The notes below the pieces were generated by a model that was not told where the DNA came from, did no database searches, and saw only the letters and a list, made by a program, of their open reading frames with translations. From NCBI RefSeq assembly GCF_000812025.2, contig NZ_JWJE02000008.1:1-64000 (forward strand): DNA of 64,000 nt, given 5' to 3'. The translations under genes and the position numbers were made by a program. The stretch's first letter is position 1, and each line of letters opens with the position of its first letter. This DNA comes from Bacillus thermotolerans (GTDB lineage Bacteria; Bacillota; Bacilli; Bacillales; Domibacillaceae). Below, in pieces: positions 1-8,941 of this stretch.

Positions 1-117
1 ATGACTGCCATCATACAAAACTTGAAAAAGTGGGCCAAACTCCGCTCTTTACAGAAAATTGGTCTCCACCTCACTTCTCATATTATAGAAGGTTCCGTTT
101 AACAATTCAAAAAAAGT
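1..117 (+). other. Left-edge open frames, possible gene tail
   Basis: Two forward frames are open from the window edge: one ends with TAA at 100-102 and another with TGA at 115-117. Either could be the last codons of a gene that begins to the left, because a T-tailed hairpin follows at once. Neither short peptide (33 or 38 residues) is recognised, so no product is claimed. Confidence 0.2.
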
Positions 118-118
118 G

Positions 119-148
119 AAAACCCCGGTGAGAATTCACCAGGGTTTT
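119..148 (+). terminator. Rho-independent terminator
   Basis: AAAACCC and GGTGA pair with TCACC and GGGTTTT around a four-base GAAT loop, followed by a short T-rich stretch. It probably ends whatever transcript enters from the left edge. Confidence 0.6.
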
Positions 149-175
149 CTTGACTAAGTTGTTTTTCAACAACGT

Positions 176-203
176 GAAGCGACCTTTTTTATAAGGTCGC
201 TTC
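176..203. terminator. Hairpin, possible terminator
   Basis: GAAGCGACCTT pairs perfectly with AAGGTCGCTTC around a T-rich loop. It lies between the left-edge terminator and the 3' end of the leftward methyltransferase gene and may stop that transcript. The poly-T tail is weak on both strands. Confidence 0.45.
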
Positions 204-263
204 AGCTGTTTTATGGTCTAGATCTTTTCCGATCATTCTATTGATTTATTCTAAACCGACTTT

Positions 264-1028
264 TCACTTTGCCTTATTAACGACAGCTTCAAACGTGATG
301 GTTTGATCTGATTTAGTTGGATATTGGCCATATTGGTAATCGGCAGAGATAACGATCTCTTCAAACCCAACCTGCTCGAGAAGAAGTTTAAACTCCTCCA
401 CTCCATACCAGCGAAGCGGAAAACGTTCCAATTCCGCCTGCAGAAGCAGGCCATTTCGCCACTTTTCATAGCGGTTGTGGGAAATGGTGTGCTGGCTGAT
501 ATAGTCCACTTCGACGATCTTCGTTTCTAACGTGATCATATCCCCATCTTCCGTTTCCCATGTTCTTATAGACCCTTCGCCTATGGTTACATCTGTCTGC
601 AGAAAAATATCTATAATCAGCCTTCCCCCGTTTGATAGATGATTATAGAAATTCTTTAACACCTGGATCGAGCGCTCTCTTTCATGGAGTAATAGGAATG
701 TTCCAGTCGGCACAATAATCGCTTCATACTTTCTATCTGACGAAAAGGACTCCATGCTCTCTTCAAACAATGTCGGGATTACCCCTCTTTTTTCACAGTT
801 ACGACGACAGATCTTCAACATTTCTGCCGAAACATCGAACCCTTCCACCTTCAAGCCTTTTTCCAAAAGCGGAATGAGAATGCGGCCTGTCCCTACTCCT
901 GGTTCAAGAATGTGGCCCTCACAAGCTGCCAGTCTATGACTATAAAATTCTATATCTCCGAATGAAAGACCAATATACTTGTCCAAATCATAGACTTCTG
1001 AAGAAAGCTTACTGTAATAACCTAACAT
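264..1028 (-). CDS. Class I SAM-dependent methyltransferase
   Basis: A 254-residue protein that probably transfers a methyl group from S-adenosylmethionine to an unidentified small molecule in the cytoplasm. The SAM-binding glycine loop is visible near residue 42 (LEPGVGTGR), followed by the acidic end of strand beta 2 near residue 63 (GFDVSAEML). The remainder fits a Rossmann-fold methyltransferase with a C-terminal all-beta substrate lid. The start has an AAGGGG ribosome site upstream. It stands apart from the XRE/membrane pair at higher coordinates and nothing nearby suggests the substrate. The fold is secure, the substrate unknown. Confidence 0.8.
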   Translation of the reverse strand: MLGYYSKLSSEVYDLDKYIGLSFGDIEFYSHRLAACEGHILEPGVGTGRILIPLLEKGLKVEGFDVSAEMLKICRRNCEKRGVIPTLFEESMESFSSDRKYEAIIVPTGTFLLLHERERSIQVLKNFYNHLSNGGRLIIDIFLQTDVTIGEGSIRTWETEDGDMITLETKIVEVDYISQHTISHNRYEKWRNGLLLQAELERFPLRWYGVEEFKLLLEQVGFEEIVISADYQYGQYPTKSDQTITFEAVVNKAK

Positions 1029-1078
1029 GCACGCATCCCCTTCTTATTCAGTATGTCTGCCCATTCGTGAAATACCCC

Positions 1079-1510
1079 TTACTCATCAAGCTCTTCATCC
1101 TGGCGTTTTGCCCGCAAATAGTAAATATACATGGCTGGAACGAGAAAACAAATAAATAGAATGCCGCCGATCACAAGTCCATTGACCATCGTATATCCAT
1201 CCGTCATGGATACAAATATTCCAACAGCCGCAGAAATAAGTAAATTCACACCGAATGATATAGATAAGCTCTTCTTCGGTGAGTTTCTATTGCTTTCATG
1301 ATCGACACTAATACTCATAGATAAATAAGCAGAAATAACAGTCGTTATAATAAAAACGATCCATAATGGATTCGCCCTCATTCCCTCTAAACCCTTTGTC
1401 ACAAGGTCATAACCTAATATTCCAAGAATCCCAAAGGTTTGAACGATATAGGCGATACGAATGTTTTGTAAGTTTTGTAATTTTAGACGTTCATCTTCAA
1501 TTTTCTTCAT
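1079..1510 (-). CDS. Small multi-pass membrane protein paired with XRE regulator
   Basis: A 143-residue membrane protein of unknown function. Four hydrophobic segments are visible, around residues 17-35, 42-60, 80-97 and 103-125, flanked by charged ends (KKIEDERLKLQNLQN at the N-terminus, RAKRQDEELDE at the C-terminus). The ATG at 1510 was preferred to an upstream one because GGAGAGG lies just before it. The start lies inside the end of the XRE gene (14-base overlap), so the two are translationally coupled. Small regulator plus membrane partner pairs of this kind are common in Bacillus. The protein may be a sensor or a regulated target. Confidence 0.65.
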   Translation of the reverse strand: MKKIEDERLKLQNLQNIRIAYIVQTFGILGILGYDLVTKGLEGMRANPLWIVFIITTVISAYLSMSISVDHESNRNSPKKSLSISFGVNLLISAAVGIFVSMTDGYTMVNGLVIGGILFICFLVPAMYIYYLRAKRQDEELDE

Positions 1511-1709
1511 GATGATCCCTCTCCACCCAAAATAGTTCATCTAATGTTTTATTAACGGCATAGCAAATATCCAGACACAATTTTAAGGTTGGGTTATACT
1601 TTCCTTTTTCGATCAAGCTGATTGTTTGCCGGGTAACCCCGATTTTTTCAGCTAATTGCTGCTGGGTTAAATCAGCTTGAATACGGGCTATTTTCACGTT
1701 GTTTTTCAA
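1497..1709 (-). CDS. XRE-family (Cro/CI-type) transcriptional regulator
   Basis: A 70-residue DNA-binding protein consisting almost only of an HTH_3 domain. Residues 5-60 show the typical pattern QQQLAEKIGVTRQTISLIEKG, followed by NPTLKLCLDICYAVN. It resembles the short YozG/YgzD-like regulators that sit before membrane proteins. It overlaps the downstream membrane gene, so the two form one operon. An inverted repeat ATGTAA-8-TTACAT directly upstream is the likely autoregulatory operator. The signal is unknown. Confidence 0.85.
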   Translation of the reverse strand: MKNNVKIARIQADLTQQQLAEKIGVTRQTISLIEKGKYNPTLKLCLDICYAVNKTLDELFWVERDHHEEN

Positions 1710-1735
1710 CTAATCTACTCCCTCCTCGATAATAA

Positions 1736-1755
1736 ATGTAACATATACATTACAT
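1736..1755. promoter_or_regulatory. Inverted repeat, possible XRE operator
   Basis: ATGTAA and TTACAT are separated by eight bases, about 30 bp upstream of the XRE start codon and within its promoter region. Assignment to the XRE protein is inferred from position. Confidence 0.4.
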
Positions 1756-1877
1756 AATGCAAAATATATATTACCCCCATGTTATGAGCCCTCTCGGACA
1801 TGTGGGAATTTATGTTAAAATGATCTTATAGCAGATTAGCGGAGCAACGCGGAAGCTTTAAAGGAAGGCTGTTCAAT

Positions 1878-2075
1878 ATGAAAAGATATTTAAAAGAGCG
1901 GTATAAAAATTACGTGTTTGTTAGTTTAGGGGTTCTAATTGGACTTTTCATTAGCGAAGCTTTATTCGATCAGCCAGATTATACAACGGCCATGGTTGCT
2001 GTATGATTAGGTTTGACCATAGGAGAATTATTTGTTTTTATGAAATGGCTAAAAGAAACTAAAACTAATGAATAA
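1878..2075 (+). pseudogene. Small membrane protein gene broken by an in-frame TGA
   Basis: ATG at 1878 follows AAGGAAGG and opens a frame of 65 sense codons ending with TAA at 2073-2075. Codon 43 is TGA (2004-2006). Both halves look coding: a basic N-terminus (MKRYLKERYKN), a hydrophobic helix (YVFVSLGVLIGLFI), then after the TGA a second helix (LGLTIGELFVFMKWLK) and a charged tail. It was most likely a two-helix membrane protein inactivated by one substitution (TGG or CGA to TGA). No function is known. A sequencing error is the alternative. Confidence 0.5.
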
Positions 2076-2085
2076 GCTTCAGCAA

Positions 2086-2116
2086 AAAAAACGCTCAGAA
2101 ATCTAAGCGCTTTTGC
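2086..2116 (+). terminator. Hairpin after the broken small gene
   Basis: GCAAAA...ACGCT faces AGCGCTTTTGC just after the stop of the small membrane gene. It has a T-rich 3' arm and fits a terminator for that rightward transcript. Confidence 0.4.
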
Positions 2117-2188
2117 TTGTCTTTTAGATGGCCTGTTATATTTGCGTCGTATGTTTAACTCTCTTAACTGGCACTCTTGGCCCCACAG

Positions 2189-2253
2189 AAAAAACACCTC
2201 CAAGTTGTGATTGAGGTATTCTATACCCGTTTTTCAACTTAAAGGTGTTTTTT
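2189..2253 (-). terminator. Long terminator hairpin downstream of des
   Basis: AAAAAACACCT..AAGTTG at 2189-2207 pairs with CAACTT..AGGTGTTTTTT at 2235-2253. An inner GGTAT/ATACC stem lies in the loop. Read on the minus strand it ends in a T run about 60 bases after the desaturase stop codon. Confidence 0.65.
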
Positions 2254-2311
2254 ATTTGTCCCACTCCATGGGGGCAGCTCCTCACCAATTAAGGGGCGTT
2301 TATTTAATCAT

Positions 2312-3343
2312 TTAAATATCTGCTCTTGGCCGCGCTGATACTTGGCTTTTGGAAGCTTTTTTTAAGTGGTTAAAACCAACAAATTTCTTCCCTTCTTCAT
2401 CCCACAGACGGAACTTTAACGACTTAAGGCTTGTTGCCAGGGTAATGGTTGGAACGTTTTGCAATGGTTCAGTGTTGTTATGCACTTCTTCAAGCTTATA
2501 GTTTGGCACTCTCGGGCTTAGATGATGAACATGATGGAAACCGATATTGCCCGTTAGCCATTGCATGACTTTTGGAAGCTTATAGAAAGAGCTTCCTTCA
2601 ACTGCTGCTTTTACATATTCCCAGTGTTCATCTTCTTCAAAATAAGAATCCTCAAACGTGTGCTGAATATAAAACAGCCAAATTCCGAGAGTTCCTGATA
2701 TCATAAAAATTGGCACCTGAACCAGCAAGAAGTTTTGCCAGCCAATCGCCCAACATAGAAGTGCTGCCAAAACGACGATTCCCAGGTTCGTTACATACGT
2801 ATTCATCCGCTCTTTGCGTTTTGCCCCTTTACGATTAAAACGGTTGGCAATCCCAAAGACGTATATCGGTCCAATAATAAACATAACGAACGGATGTCTA
2901 TACAAACGGTACATTATTTTTGTCTTAGTTGAGGCTTCCTCATATTCCTTAACGGTCAGTACCCAAATATCACCCGTGCCGCGTTTGTCCAGGTTGCTGC
3001 TTGTCGCATGATGGACAGAATGGTCGTGTGCCCACTGGTCAAAAGGATGCAGAGTCAGAATCCCTGTGATCGTTCCAAGGATACGATTCGCCTTTCTGTT
3101 CTTAAAAAAAGAATAGTGGCAGCAATCATGAAAGATGATGAAGGTTCTTACTAAAAAACCTGCCGCAACGACAGAAATCGCTAATGTAAGGAAATAGGAA
3201 ACCGACAAGCTCTTATATGCCACATACCATAACAGGAAAAATGGTACCAATGTGTTAATAATTTGCCAAATACTTTTTTGTAAATCAGACTTCTCATAAG
3301 GTGTAACCAGTTTTCTCAAAGCCCTTGGGTTCTGTTCATTCAT
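2312..3343 (-). CDS. des: Acyl-lipid (delta-5 type) fatty acid desaturase
   Basis: A 343-residue integral membrane di-iron enzyme that desaturates phospholipid acyl chains to keep membranes fluid in the cold. All three histidine boxes are present: HDCCH, HSVHH and HVHH. Long stretches match B. subtilis Des as remembered (ATSSNLDKRGTGDIW, FEDSYFE, YKLPKVMQWLTGN). The ATG at 3343 (MNEQNP) is chosen because GGAGGAG precedes it and the length then matches the family (about 350). In B. subtilis des is activated by the DesK/DesR thermosensor. No DesR gene is in the window. It diverges from the cold-shock gene cspC across a 640-bp gap. Confidence 0.93.
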   Translation of the reverse strand: MNEQNPRALRKLVTPYEKSDLQKSIWQIINTLVPFFLLWYVAYKSLSVSYFLTLAISVVAAGFLVRTFIIFHDCCHYSFFKNRKANRILGTITGILTLHPFDQWAHDHSVHHATSSNLDKRGTGDIWVLTVKEYEEASTKTKIMYRLYRHPFVMFIIGPIYVFGIANRFNRKGAKRKERMNTYVTNLGIVVLAALLCWAIGWQNFLLVQVPIFMISGTLGIWLFYIQHTFEDSYFEEDEHWEYVKAAVEGSSFYKLPKVMQWLTGNIGFHHVHHLSPRVPNYKLEEVHNNTEPLQNVPTITLATSLKSLKFRLWDEEGKKFVGFNHLKKASKSQVSARPRADI

Positions 3344-3983
3344 TTCTTCAAGCTTCTCCTCCCGTGATGTTGCTAACCTAAGTACAGAAAACGTTTTATT
3401 GCCTTTGAATCCCCAGCTGCCATACAACCTATATGATCCCATTGTCCATAATTTCTCAATATGTGTTAGAATCTGGTTCGACGCCTTGCCGGCTCAATTG
3501 AACCTTTATTAGCAGAGCCAGCCGGGATCCGAAAAGCGTATGAAGATTATACCCGGCTCTTTGCCGAACCAAACTCCCTCCCTGCTCTCCTATGAGGGAC
3601 CGGCTTATTTAAGCCATAAATGAAGACCATGTTACTGTTGAGCTTGTGTTTCTCAGCTTCTTAATTCAAAAGGCGTTGGAAAGTAGGAATGAAGAAAAGG
3701 AAGGTTCTTTGTCATCAAGTATCATTTTTTAACGAATATCTATGAGTGACCGTTTGGAAACACCTGTAGAAACAAAGCTTTACCACTACCCATACGTTTA
3801 ACAAATAATGCCACAACTAAAACGATCATATTAATTTGCAATTTTTTCCGTTTCCTGTTATGATAAAGAAGAATTATTTTTGTTCGGTGTAAAGGATAGT
3901 ATGAATATTGACTTTTCGTCTTGATAATACTTTGGGCAGAGATAGTAATACAATGTGCGGTAGCGCACTAGGAGGCAACAAAT
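3344..3983. other. Intergenic region between des and cspC
   Basis: A 640-bp divergent spacer with no convincing reading frame. It must hold the des promoter at the left and a long cspC leader at the right. A GC-rich stretch near 3510-3575 contains CCGGG and CCCGG arms that could pair. No DesR site could be identified with confidence. Confidence 0.4.
3955..3968 (+). promoter_or_regulatory. Hairpin next to the cspC ribosome site
   Basis: GTGCG and CGCAC form a small stem with a four-base loop, ending one base before the AGGAGG ribosome site (3970-3975). It could affect ribosome access in the leader, as in other csp mRNAs. The temperature role is inferred. Confidence 0.4.
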
Positions 3984-4187
3984 ATGGAACAAGGTACAGT
4001 TAAATGGTTTAATGCAGAAAAAGGTTTTGGCTTTATCGAACGTGAAAATGGAGACGACGTATTCGTACACTTCTCTGCAATCCAAAGTGATGGCTTCAAA
4101 ACTTTAGACGAAGGTCAAAAAGTAACGTTTGACATTGAGCAAGGCAACCGCGGAGCTCAAGCTGTTAACGTTCAAAAAGCTGCTTAA
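3984..4187 (+). CDS. cspC: Cold-shock protein CspC
   Basis: A 67-residue single-stranded nucleic acid chaperone with one OB-fold cold-shock domain. RNP1 (KGFGFI) and RNP2 (VFVHF) motifs are intact, and the sequence closely follows B. subtilis CspC ([30 protein letters not shown]). AGGAGG lies eight bases upstream of the ATG, and a T-tailed hairpin ends the gene. It melts RNA secondary structure at low temperature and in stationary phase. Its neighbour des is also a cold-response gene. Confidence 0.95.
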   Translation: MEQGTVKWFNAEKGFGFIERENGDDVFVHFSAIQSDGFKTLDEGQKVTFDIEQGNRGAQAVNVQKAA

Positions 4188-4204
4188 TCTTAAATTACTT
4201 ATAC

Positions 4205-4236
4205 AAACAGGCTCATATAAAGAGCCTGTTTTTTTA
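4205..4236 (+). terminator. cspC terminator
   Basis: AAACAGGCTC pairs with GAGCCTGTT around ATATAAA and is followed by seven T residues, 18 bases after the cspC stop. Confidence 0.9.
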
Positions 4237-4689
4237 TATTTTCTTCATAATAATTAATAAAAAACCCTGCTCCACGTTTGGGCAGGAAGATGGTACAAGT
4301 AATAGAAAAAGGTTTAAAGCTCCAATAAGTACAAGACTTCACAACCTCAAGCCCTGCAAACCATTTTCGGCCCGCCTCTCAAATAATCACCTAGCTATAC
4401 CTGAAACGATGAAAGCCCTACCTCTCTTCCATCCTTACGGCTCCTTGTCCGTGCCAGTGTGAATCAGGATGACAAAAACCAAGTGACTGCTTTATCGAGC
4501 TTTTTAGTGAAACTTGAAATGTTCGCAGAAGAAATTTAAATAAAAAAGGATTAGATTGTAGAAACAACAAAAGAGGTTAAGGTTCTAAAAATAAGTTGAA
4601 GAAGTTGAATGTCTTTGAAATGATTTACTTTTGATCATAATACATCAAAAATCAAGGATCTGTTCCGGAGTGCAATCTATTATCTATAA
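4237..4689. other. Intergenic region with a possible coding remnant
   Basis: No complete gene is visible in these 450 bases. A frame ending with TAA at 4537-4539 reads from GTG at 4459 as VNQDDKNQVTALSSFLVKLE and has coding-like composition. It stays open upstream but has no ribosome site, so it could be the tail of a decayed gene. It is not recognised. Confidence 0.25.
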
Positions 4690-5157
4690 TTAACCTTGAG
4701 AGAAACTTTTTATTTCATGTTCAGTGATCCCTTCCATTACTTCCAGTTCACTAATCAAAAATTCATGTGCATGCTCCAGCATTCGTTTTTCACTTGTATT
4801 CAGTGCTTTTTCTTTCTTCATACGCATTAAATCACGTACAACTTCAGCACCTTTTTGTATTTCACCCGTTTTCATTTTGTCTGTGTTTATTTTATACCTT
4901 TGCTTCCATGGCAGTAACTGATCGGATTCTCCATGATGAAAAATGTGCATAAGGTGCTTTAATGCAAGGATATCGCTAACCGGCCGTATATTTGAACTCA
5001 ATATTTTGTGCGCCGGAATCATCACTTGCATATTGCTGATGGACATTTTTATAACATAATACTGTTGTTTTTTCCCTGAGAACTCTTTTTCCTCTATGGC
5101 TTCAATGATACCTGCTCCGTGCATTGGATAAACGATGTTATCGCCAATTTGAAACAT
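4690..5157 (-). CDS. CarD/CdnL-family transcription regulator
   Basis: A 155-residue protein with an N-terminal CarD-type RNA polymerase-interacting domain (residues 2-60; FQIGDNIVYPMHGAGIIEAI is a typical opening) and a helical C-terminal DNA-binding part. Family members bind the RNA polymerase beta subunit and stabilise open promoter complexes. The ATG at 5157 was chosen because GGAGGTGG lies upstream. It is monocistronic, between the cspC region and a reductase gene. B. subtilis YdeB is a similar protein. Which promoters it affects cannot be told here. Confidence 0.85.
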   Translation of the reverse strand: MFQIGDNIVYPMHGAGIIEAIEEKEFSGKKQQYYVIKMSISNMQVMIPAHKILSSNIRPVSDILALKHLMHIFHHGESDQLLPWKQRYKINTDKMKTGEIQKGAEVVRDLMRMKKEKALNTSEKRMLEHAHEFLISELEVMEGITEHEIKSFSQG

Positions 5158-5376
5158 ATAATCCACCTCCATATATGGTAACCTTCTTAAGACTACCATG
5201 TATGAACTTTTTTATCAAATTTTTAATAATACCATACGTTTATTTTTGTTGTCAATAATTTTTTCTTCAAAAAATCAGATCAGCAGGGAGCATGCACGCT
5301 TCCAATAAATGGAACACCCACTCGTTGAAGAAGAAAGATGTTTTTCGTCTTGAATATGGACATCGTTAGCTTACGA

Positions 5377-5946
5377 TTAGTCCGTATTCAAATGATAAAT
5401 TAATTGAACAACACCGGAAGAAAACCTCTTTGTATCAACCAATTTCAGATTCAGCCTCTCCTTAATGTCAGTAAACAAAGGGGTTCCTTCTCCCAATACA
5501 ACCGGGTGAACCGATAGCCTGAATTCGTCCACAAGCCCTAACTGAATAAAAGTGGCAATCAGACCTGCCCCGCCATATAGCCAGATGTCTTTGCCCGGCT
5601 GATTCTTTAATGTATGTACTTCCTCTACAATATGATCATTGATGAACGTTGCTTGATGATCCGTTCCTTTTTGCGTTCGTGAAAACACGTATTTCTCTTT
5701 GCTGTGAACGGCCTTCCACATGTCTTTTTCGGTATCGGAGTCTTCCGCTTTCGGTGTGTATTGCCCCCACAGCTCATAGCTTTTTCTGCCGTACAAGATC
5801 GTATCGATCTGATGTAAAAAGTCAATGAACTTCATATCCGGATCCATCACACACCAGTCCACCTCCCCTTTAGGCCCCTCGATTAATCCATCTAACGTCA
5901 CGGCCAAATCTAAAATGACTTTTCTTAGTTCTGCCTTATTGGACAT
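5377..5946 (-). CDS. Dihydrofolate reductase-like (RibD C-terminal domain) protein
   Basis: A 189-residue cytoplasmic protein with the RibD C-terminal/DHFR fold, like B. subtilis YwjB and YyaP. Visible marks are the N-terminal strand (VILDLAVTLDGLI), the segment ILYGRKSYELW, the NADPH-binding loop LYGGAGLIATFIQLGLVDE, and VVLGEGTPLF. The substrate is unknown, and these stand-alone proteins should not be assumed to reduce folate. GGGAGGAAG lies before the ATG. It may be followed by the 89-residue gene at lower coordinates on other transcripts, but here it reads away from it. Confidence 0.8.
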   Translation of the reverse strand: MSNKAELRKVILDLAVTLDGLIEGPKGEVDWCVMDPDMKFIDFLHQIDTILYGRKSYELWGQYTPKAEDSDTEKDMWKAVHSKEKYVFSRTQKGTDHQATFINDHIVEEVHTLKNQPGKDIWLYGGAGLIATFIQLGLVDEFRLSVHPVVLGEGTPLFTDIKERLNLKLVDTKRFSSGVVQLIYHLNTD

Positions 5947-5976
5947 GGTGCTTCCTCCCTTTTCAACTTCACCATT

Positions 5977-6246
5977 CTATATAATGCGGTGAGCGGATAA
6001 CCACTCCTCAAACTTTTTCGACCCAAGCTGGTAATCAAGATCTTTGATGGGGATGGAAAAAATTCTTGTCCCGAACTCTTCGAACGACACTTCGTTCTCT
6101 TGCGCAGCCGGCTTTAATCCATATTGCTCAAACGGAAAGAAAATGTCCCACTGATCCTCTGATTGCCTTTTCAAAGCTACAGCCTCTAGGTCATATCCAT
6201 TTTCATAATAACCTACGTGCAAATGGCGTGTATCATCATATAACAT
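5977..6246 (-). CDS. Conserved-looking hypothetical protein
   Basis: An 89-residue soluble acidic protein that I do not recognise. It has no signal peptide or membrane helix. Aromatic residues are frequent (YYENGYDLEAVAL, DQWDIFFPFEQYG), and it reads like a small alpha/beta domain. GAGGTGAATG precedes the ATG by a proper distance. It lies 24 bases after paiA on the same strand, so it is probably the last gene of the MarR-paiA transcript. Confidence 0.55.
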   Translation of the reverse strand: MLYDDTRHLHVGYYENGYDLEAVALKRQSEDQWDIFFPFEQYGLKPAAQENEVSFEEFGTRIFSIPIKDLDYQLGSKKFEEWLSAHRII

Positions 6247-6270
6247 GTTTCATTCACCTCGTTTGCAGCC

Positions 6271-7264
<994 letters not shown>

Positions 7265-7332
7265 TATGAACTCCTTCATATATATTTTTGATGTAATTAC
7301 AACAAAATCGGTATATGTTAAATTTATCTTAT

Positions 7333-7356
7333 TTTTGTTGCATTTGCAACAAAAAC
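7333..7356. promoter_or_regulatory. Perfect palindromic operator upstream of marR-paiA
   Basis: Eleven-base arms TTTTTGTTGCA and TGCAACAAAAA flank TT with no mismatch, about 70 bp upstream of the MarR start. The symmetry and position fit a MarR dimer site. Confidence 0.65.
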
Positions 7357-7622
7357 ATTGAAGAGGCCATCCAGCAGAAGTATCGATATGTTACCTTTTA
7401 GACACATGAGATAGCTACTTTCAAGTCGAACATACCTAAAAACGGGAATTGCAGATATTCGGATTATCCAATTGATGATGCCTAGTAAAAAGCTGAATTG
7501 TCAATTTTCATCTAGGTATTGGGCGGATTGCCTATGAAAAAATATCCATTATTTCATTGAAATTACATAAACGTATCATTAGAATGGTAATGTAAACATT
7601 TTGTAAAGAGGAGATATGTACA

Positions 7623-7735
7623 GTGAGAAAGCCACAGGTTATTTTCACTTCAATTTTGCTCGCATTGTCTATGTTTTCTCTAGCAGACAAAACTGAAGCA
7701 ACGGGAAAATTGAGGATCTTAATGAGTTACAAGTG
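7623..7735 (+). pseudogene. Signal-peptide exonless leader, out of frame with the protease
   Basis: GTG at 7623 follows AGAGGAG and encodes a clear Sec signal peptide (VRKPQVIFTSILLALSMFSL, then ADKTEATGK). This frame ends with TGA at 7734-7736, while the protease body is in the -1 frame, open from 7697. The frames meet at 7703-7709, where the bases are GGGAAAA. One extra base there, or a -1 ribosomal slip, joins them as ..TEATGKIEDLNELQVK... The leader therefore belongs to the protease gene. Confidence 0.7.
7703..7709 (+). promoter_or_regulatory. GGGAAAA heptamer at the frame junction
   Basis: Read in the leader frame this is G GGA AAA, which matches the X XXY YYZ pattern of -1 slippery sites. 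It is also a plain homopolymer indel hotspot. The two explanations cannot be separated from sequence alone. Confidence 0.4.
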
Positions 7736-8923
7736 AAAATCGAAAACAATAAGTTAATTGAGGGAGAAAAATTAAAAGCAGAGAAGGTTGACAAGAAAAA
7801 AGTAACCCTAGATGCCATGCTGGAAGAACAAAACCTTAATGAAGAAACACTTCGTGAAGAGGGCGATTTTTATTATGATTCAACAAAAGATCAATTTGTG
7901 CTCCAAATTAAGAAAGATATCAAAGATGCATCTAAAAAAGAGAAATTTAACAACCTTAAAAATCACTCCAAGGCTAGAACTATCACAAATGCAATAGCAA
8001 ACGATGTTGTTATTGAAGAAGTTAAGTATTCAAATGAAGAACTAATCGAAATTCAAGATCAATTTTTTAAAGTAAATAATCCAGAACTGTTCACTCAAAA
8101 CACAAACTTAAATTTAGATACTATAAATAATAGACTTGAGTTAGTAACAGATTCGATTAGTGATGGTCTGAAAAAATCTTTAGAAGATACATATGGTGAT
8201 AAATTGTATGTTAAAGTTGATCCAAGCTTTGTAGATAAACACGAACCACTAAAAGCTAGAAAAGATAATTGGAACCAACTTGGTGCTGGTATTGGAATGA
8301 AAAGTATAATTGAGAATAAATTAAATTTTTGTACAACAGCTGGTGTCGCCAGAAAGGGAACTCAATATTTTATTGTGACAGCTGGACATTGTGTTGGTGA
8401 AGGTGGAACCCCAGCATATCAATGGAGCGTACCAGTTGGAACTCCACATTTAAACGCTATGTCGAGTGGATTTGATTTTGGTTTAGTTAGAATTGATAGA
8501 GCTAATGAATTAACTGGTGGAAGGTACGCTACAAATGGTTATTATATTAGTGGAGAATCCTCAAGTGGTTATGATGCAAAAGTTTCTGGTGCCGCTAAAC
8601 CTTATACTGGAATGCCAGTTTGTAAAAGTGGTATTACCACAGGGTATACTTGTGGAGAAGTTAAGCATGTAAGAGCACTTCATCCAGTAACTCGTTTGGT
8701 TGGAATTAAAGTTGAATCATCTAATGCATATTTTGCAAGTAATGGAGACAGTGGGGCTCCACTTACTTATTACAGCAATGGGATCTATAGAACTGTAGGA
8801 GTGTTATCAGCTAGCGCAACAACTATCCAATACAGTAGGATTGTTTACTTTACACCTTTAGAAGAGATGTTGGATAAATATGGATTGACATATTATTCAA
8901 GTAATACAAAAATAAAACTCTAA
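7733..8923 (+). CDS. Secreted S1-family (streptogrisin/glutamyl-like) serine protease precursor
   Basis: The body of an extracellular chymotrypsin-fold protease. Counted from the GTG at 7733, residues 1 to about 185 are a charged propeptide and the catalytic domain follows. His219 lies in TAGHC, Asp248 in FDFGLV and Ser340 in GDSGAP. Cys200/Cys220 and Cys297/Cys307 are spaced for disulfides as in streptogrisins. The real start is probably the signal peptide at 7623, one frame away. AT-rich codon use differs from the flanking genes, which suggests transfer. A lipoprotein gene follows 18 bases later. Inhibitor or substrate is unknown. Confidence 0.85.
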   Translation: MKIENNKLIEGEKLKAEKVDKKKVTLDAMLEEQNLNEETLREEGDFYYDSTKDQFVLQIKKDIKDASKKEKFNNLKNHSKARTITNAIANDVVIEEVKYSNEELIEIQDQFFKVNNPELFTQNTNLNLDTINNRLELVTDSISDGLKKSLEDTYGDKLYVKVDPSFVDKHEPLKARKDNWNQLGAGIGMKSIIENKLNFCTTAGVARKGTQYFIVTAGHCVGEGGTPAYQWSVPVGTPHLNAMSSGFDFGLVRIDRANELTGGRYATNGYYISGESSSGYDAKVSGAAKPYTGMPVCKSGITTGYTCGEVKHVRALHPVTRLVGIKVESSNAYFASNGDSGAPLTYYSNGIYRTVGVLSASATTIQYSRIVYFTPLEEMLDKYGLTYYSSNTKIKL

Positions 8924-8941
8924 CTTAAAGGAGTTAATAAA

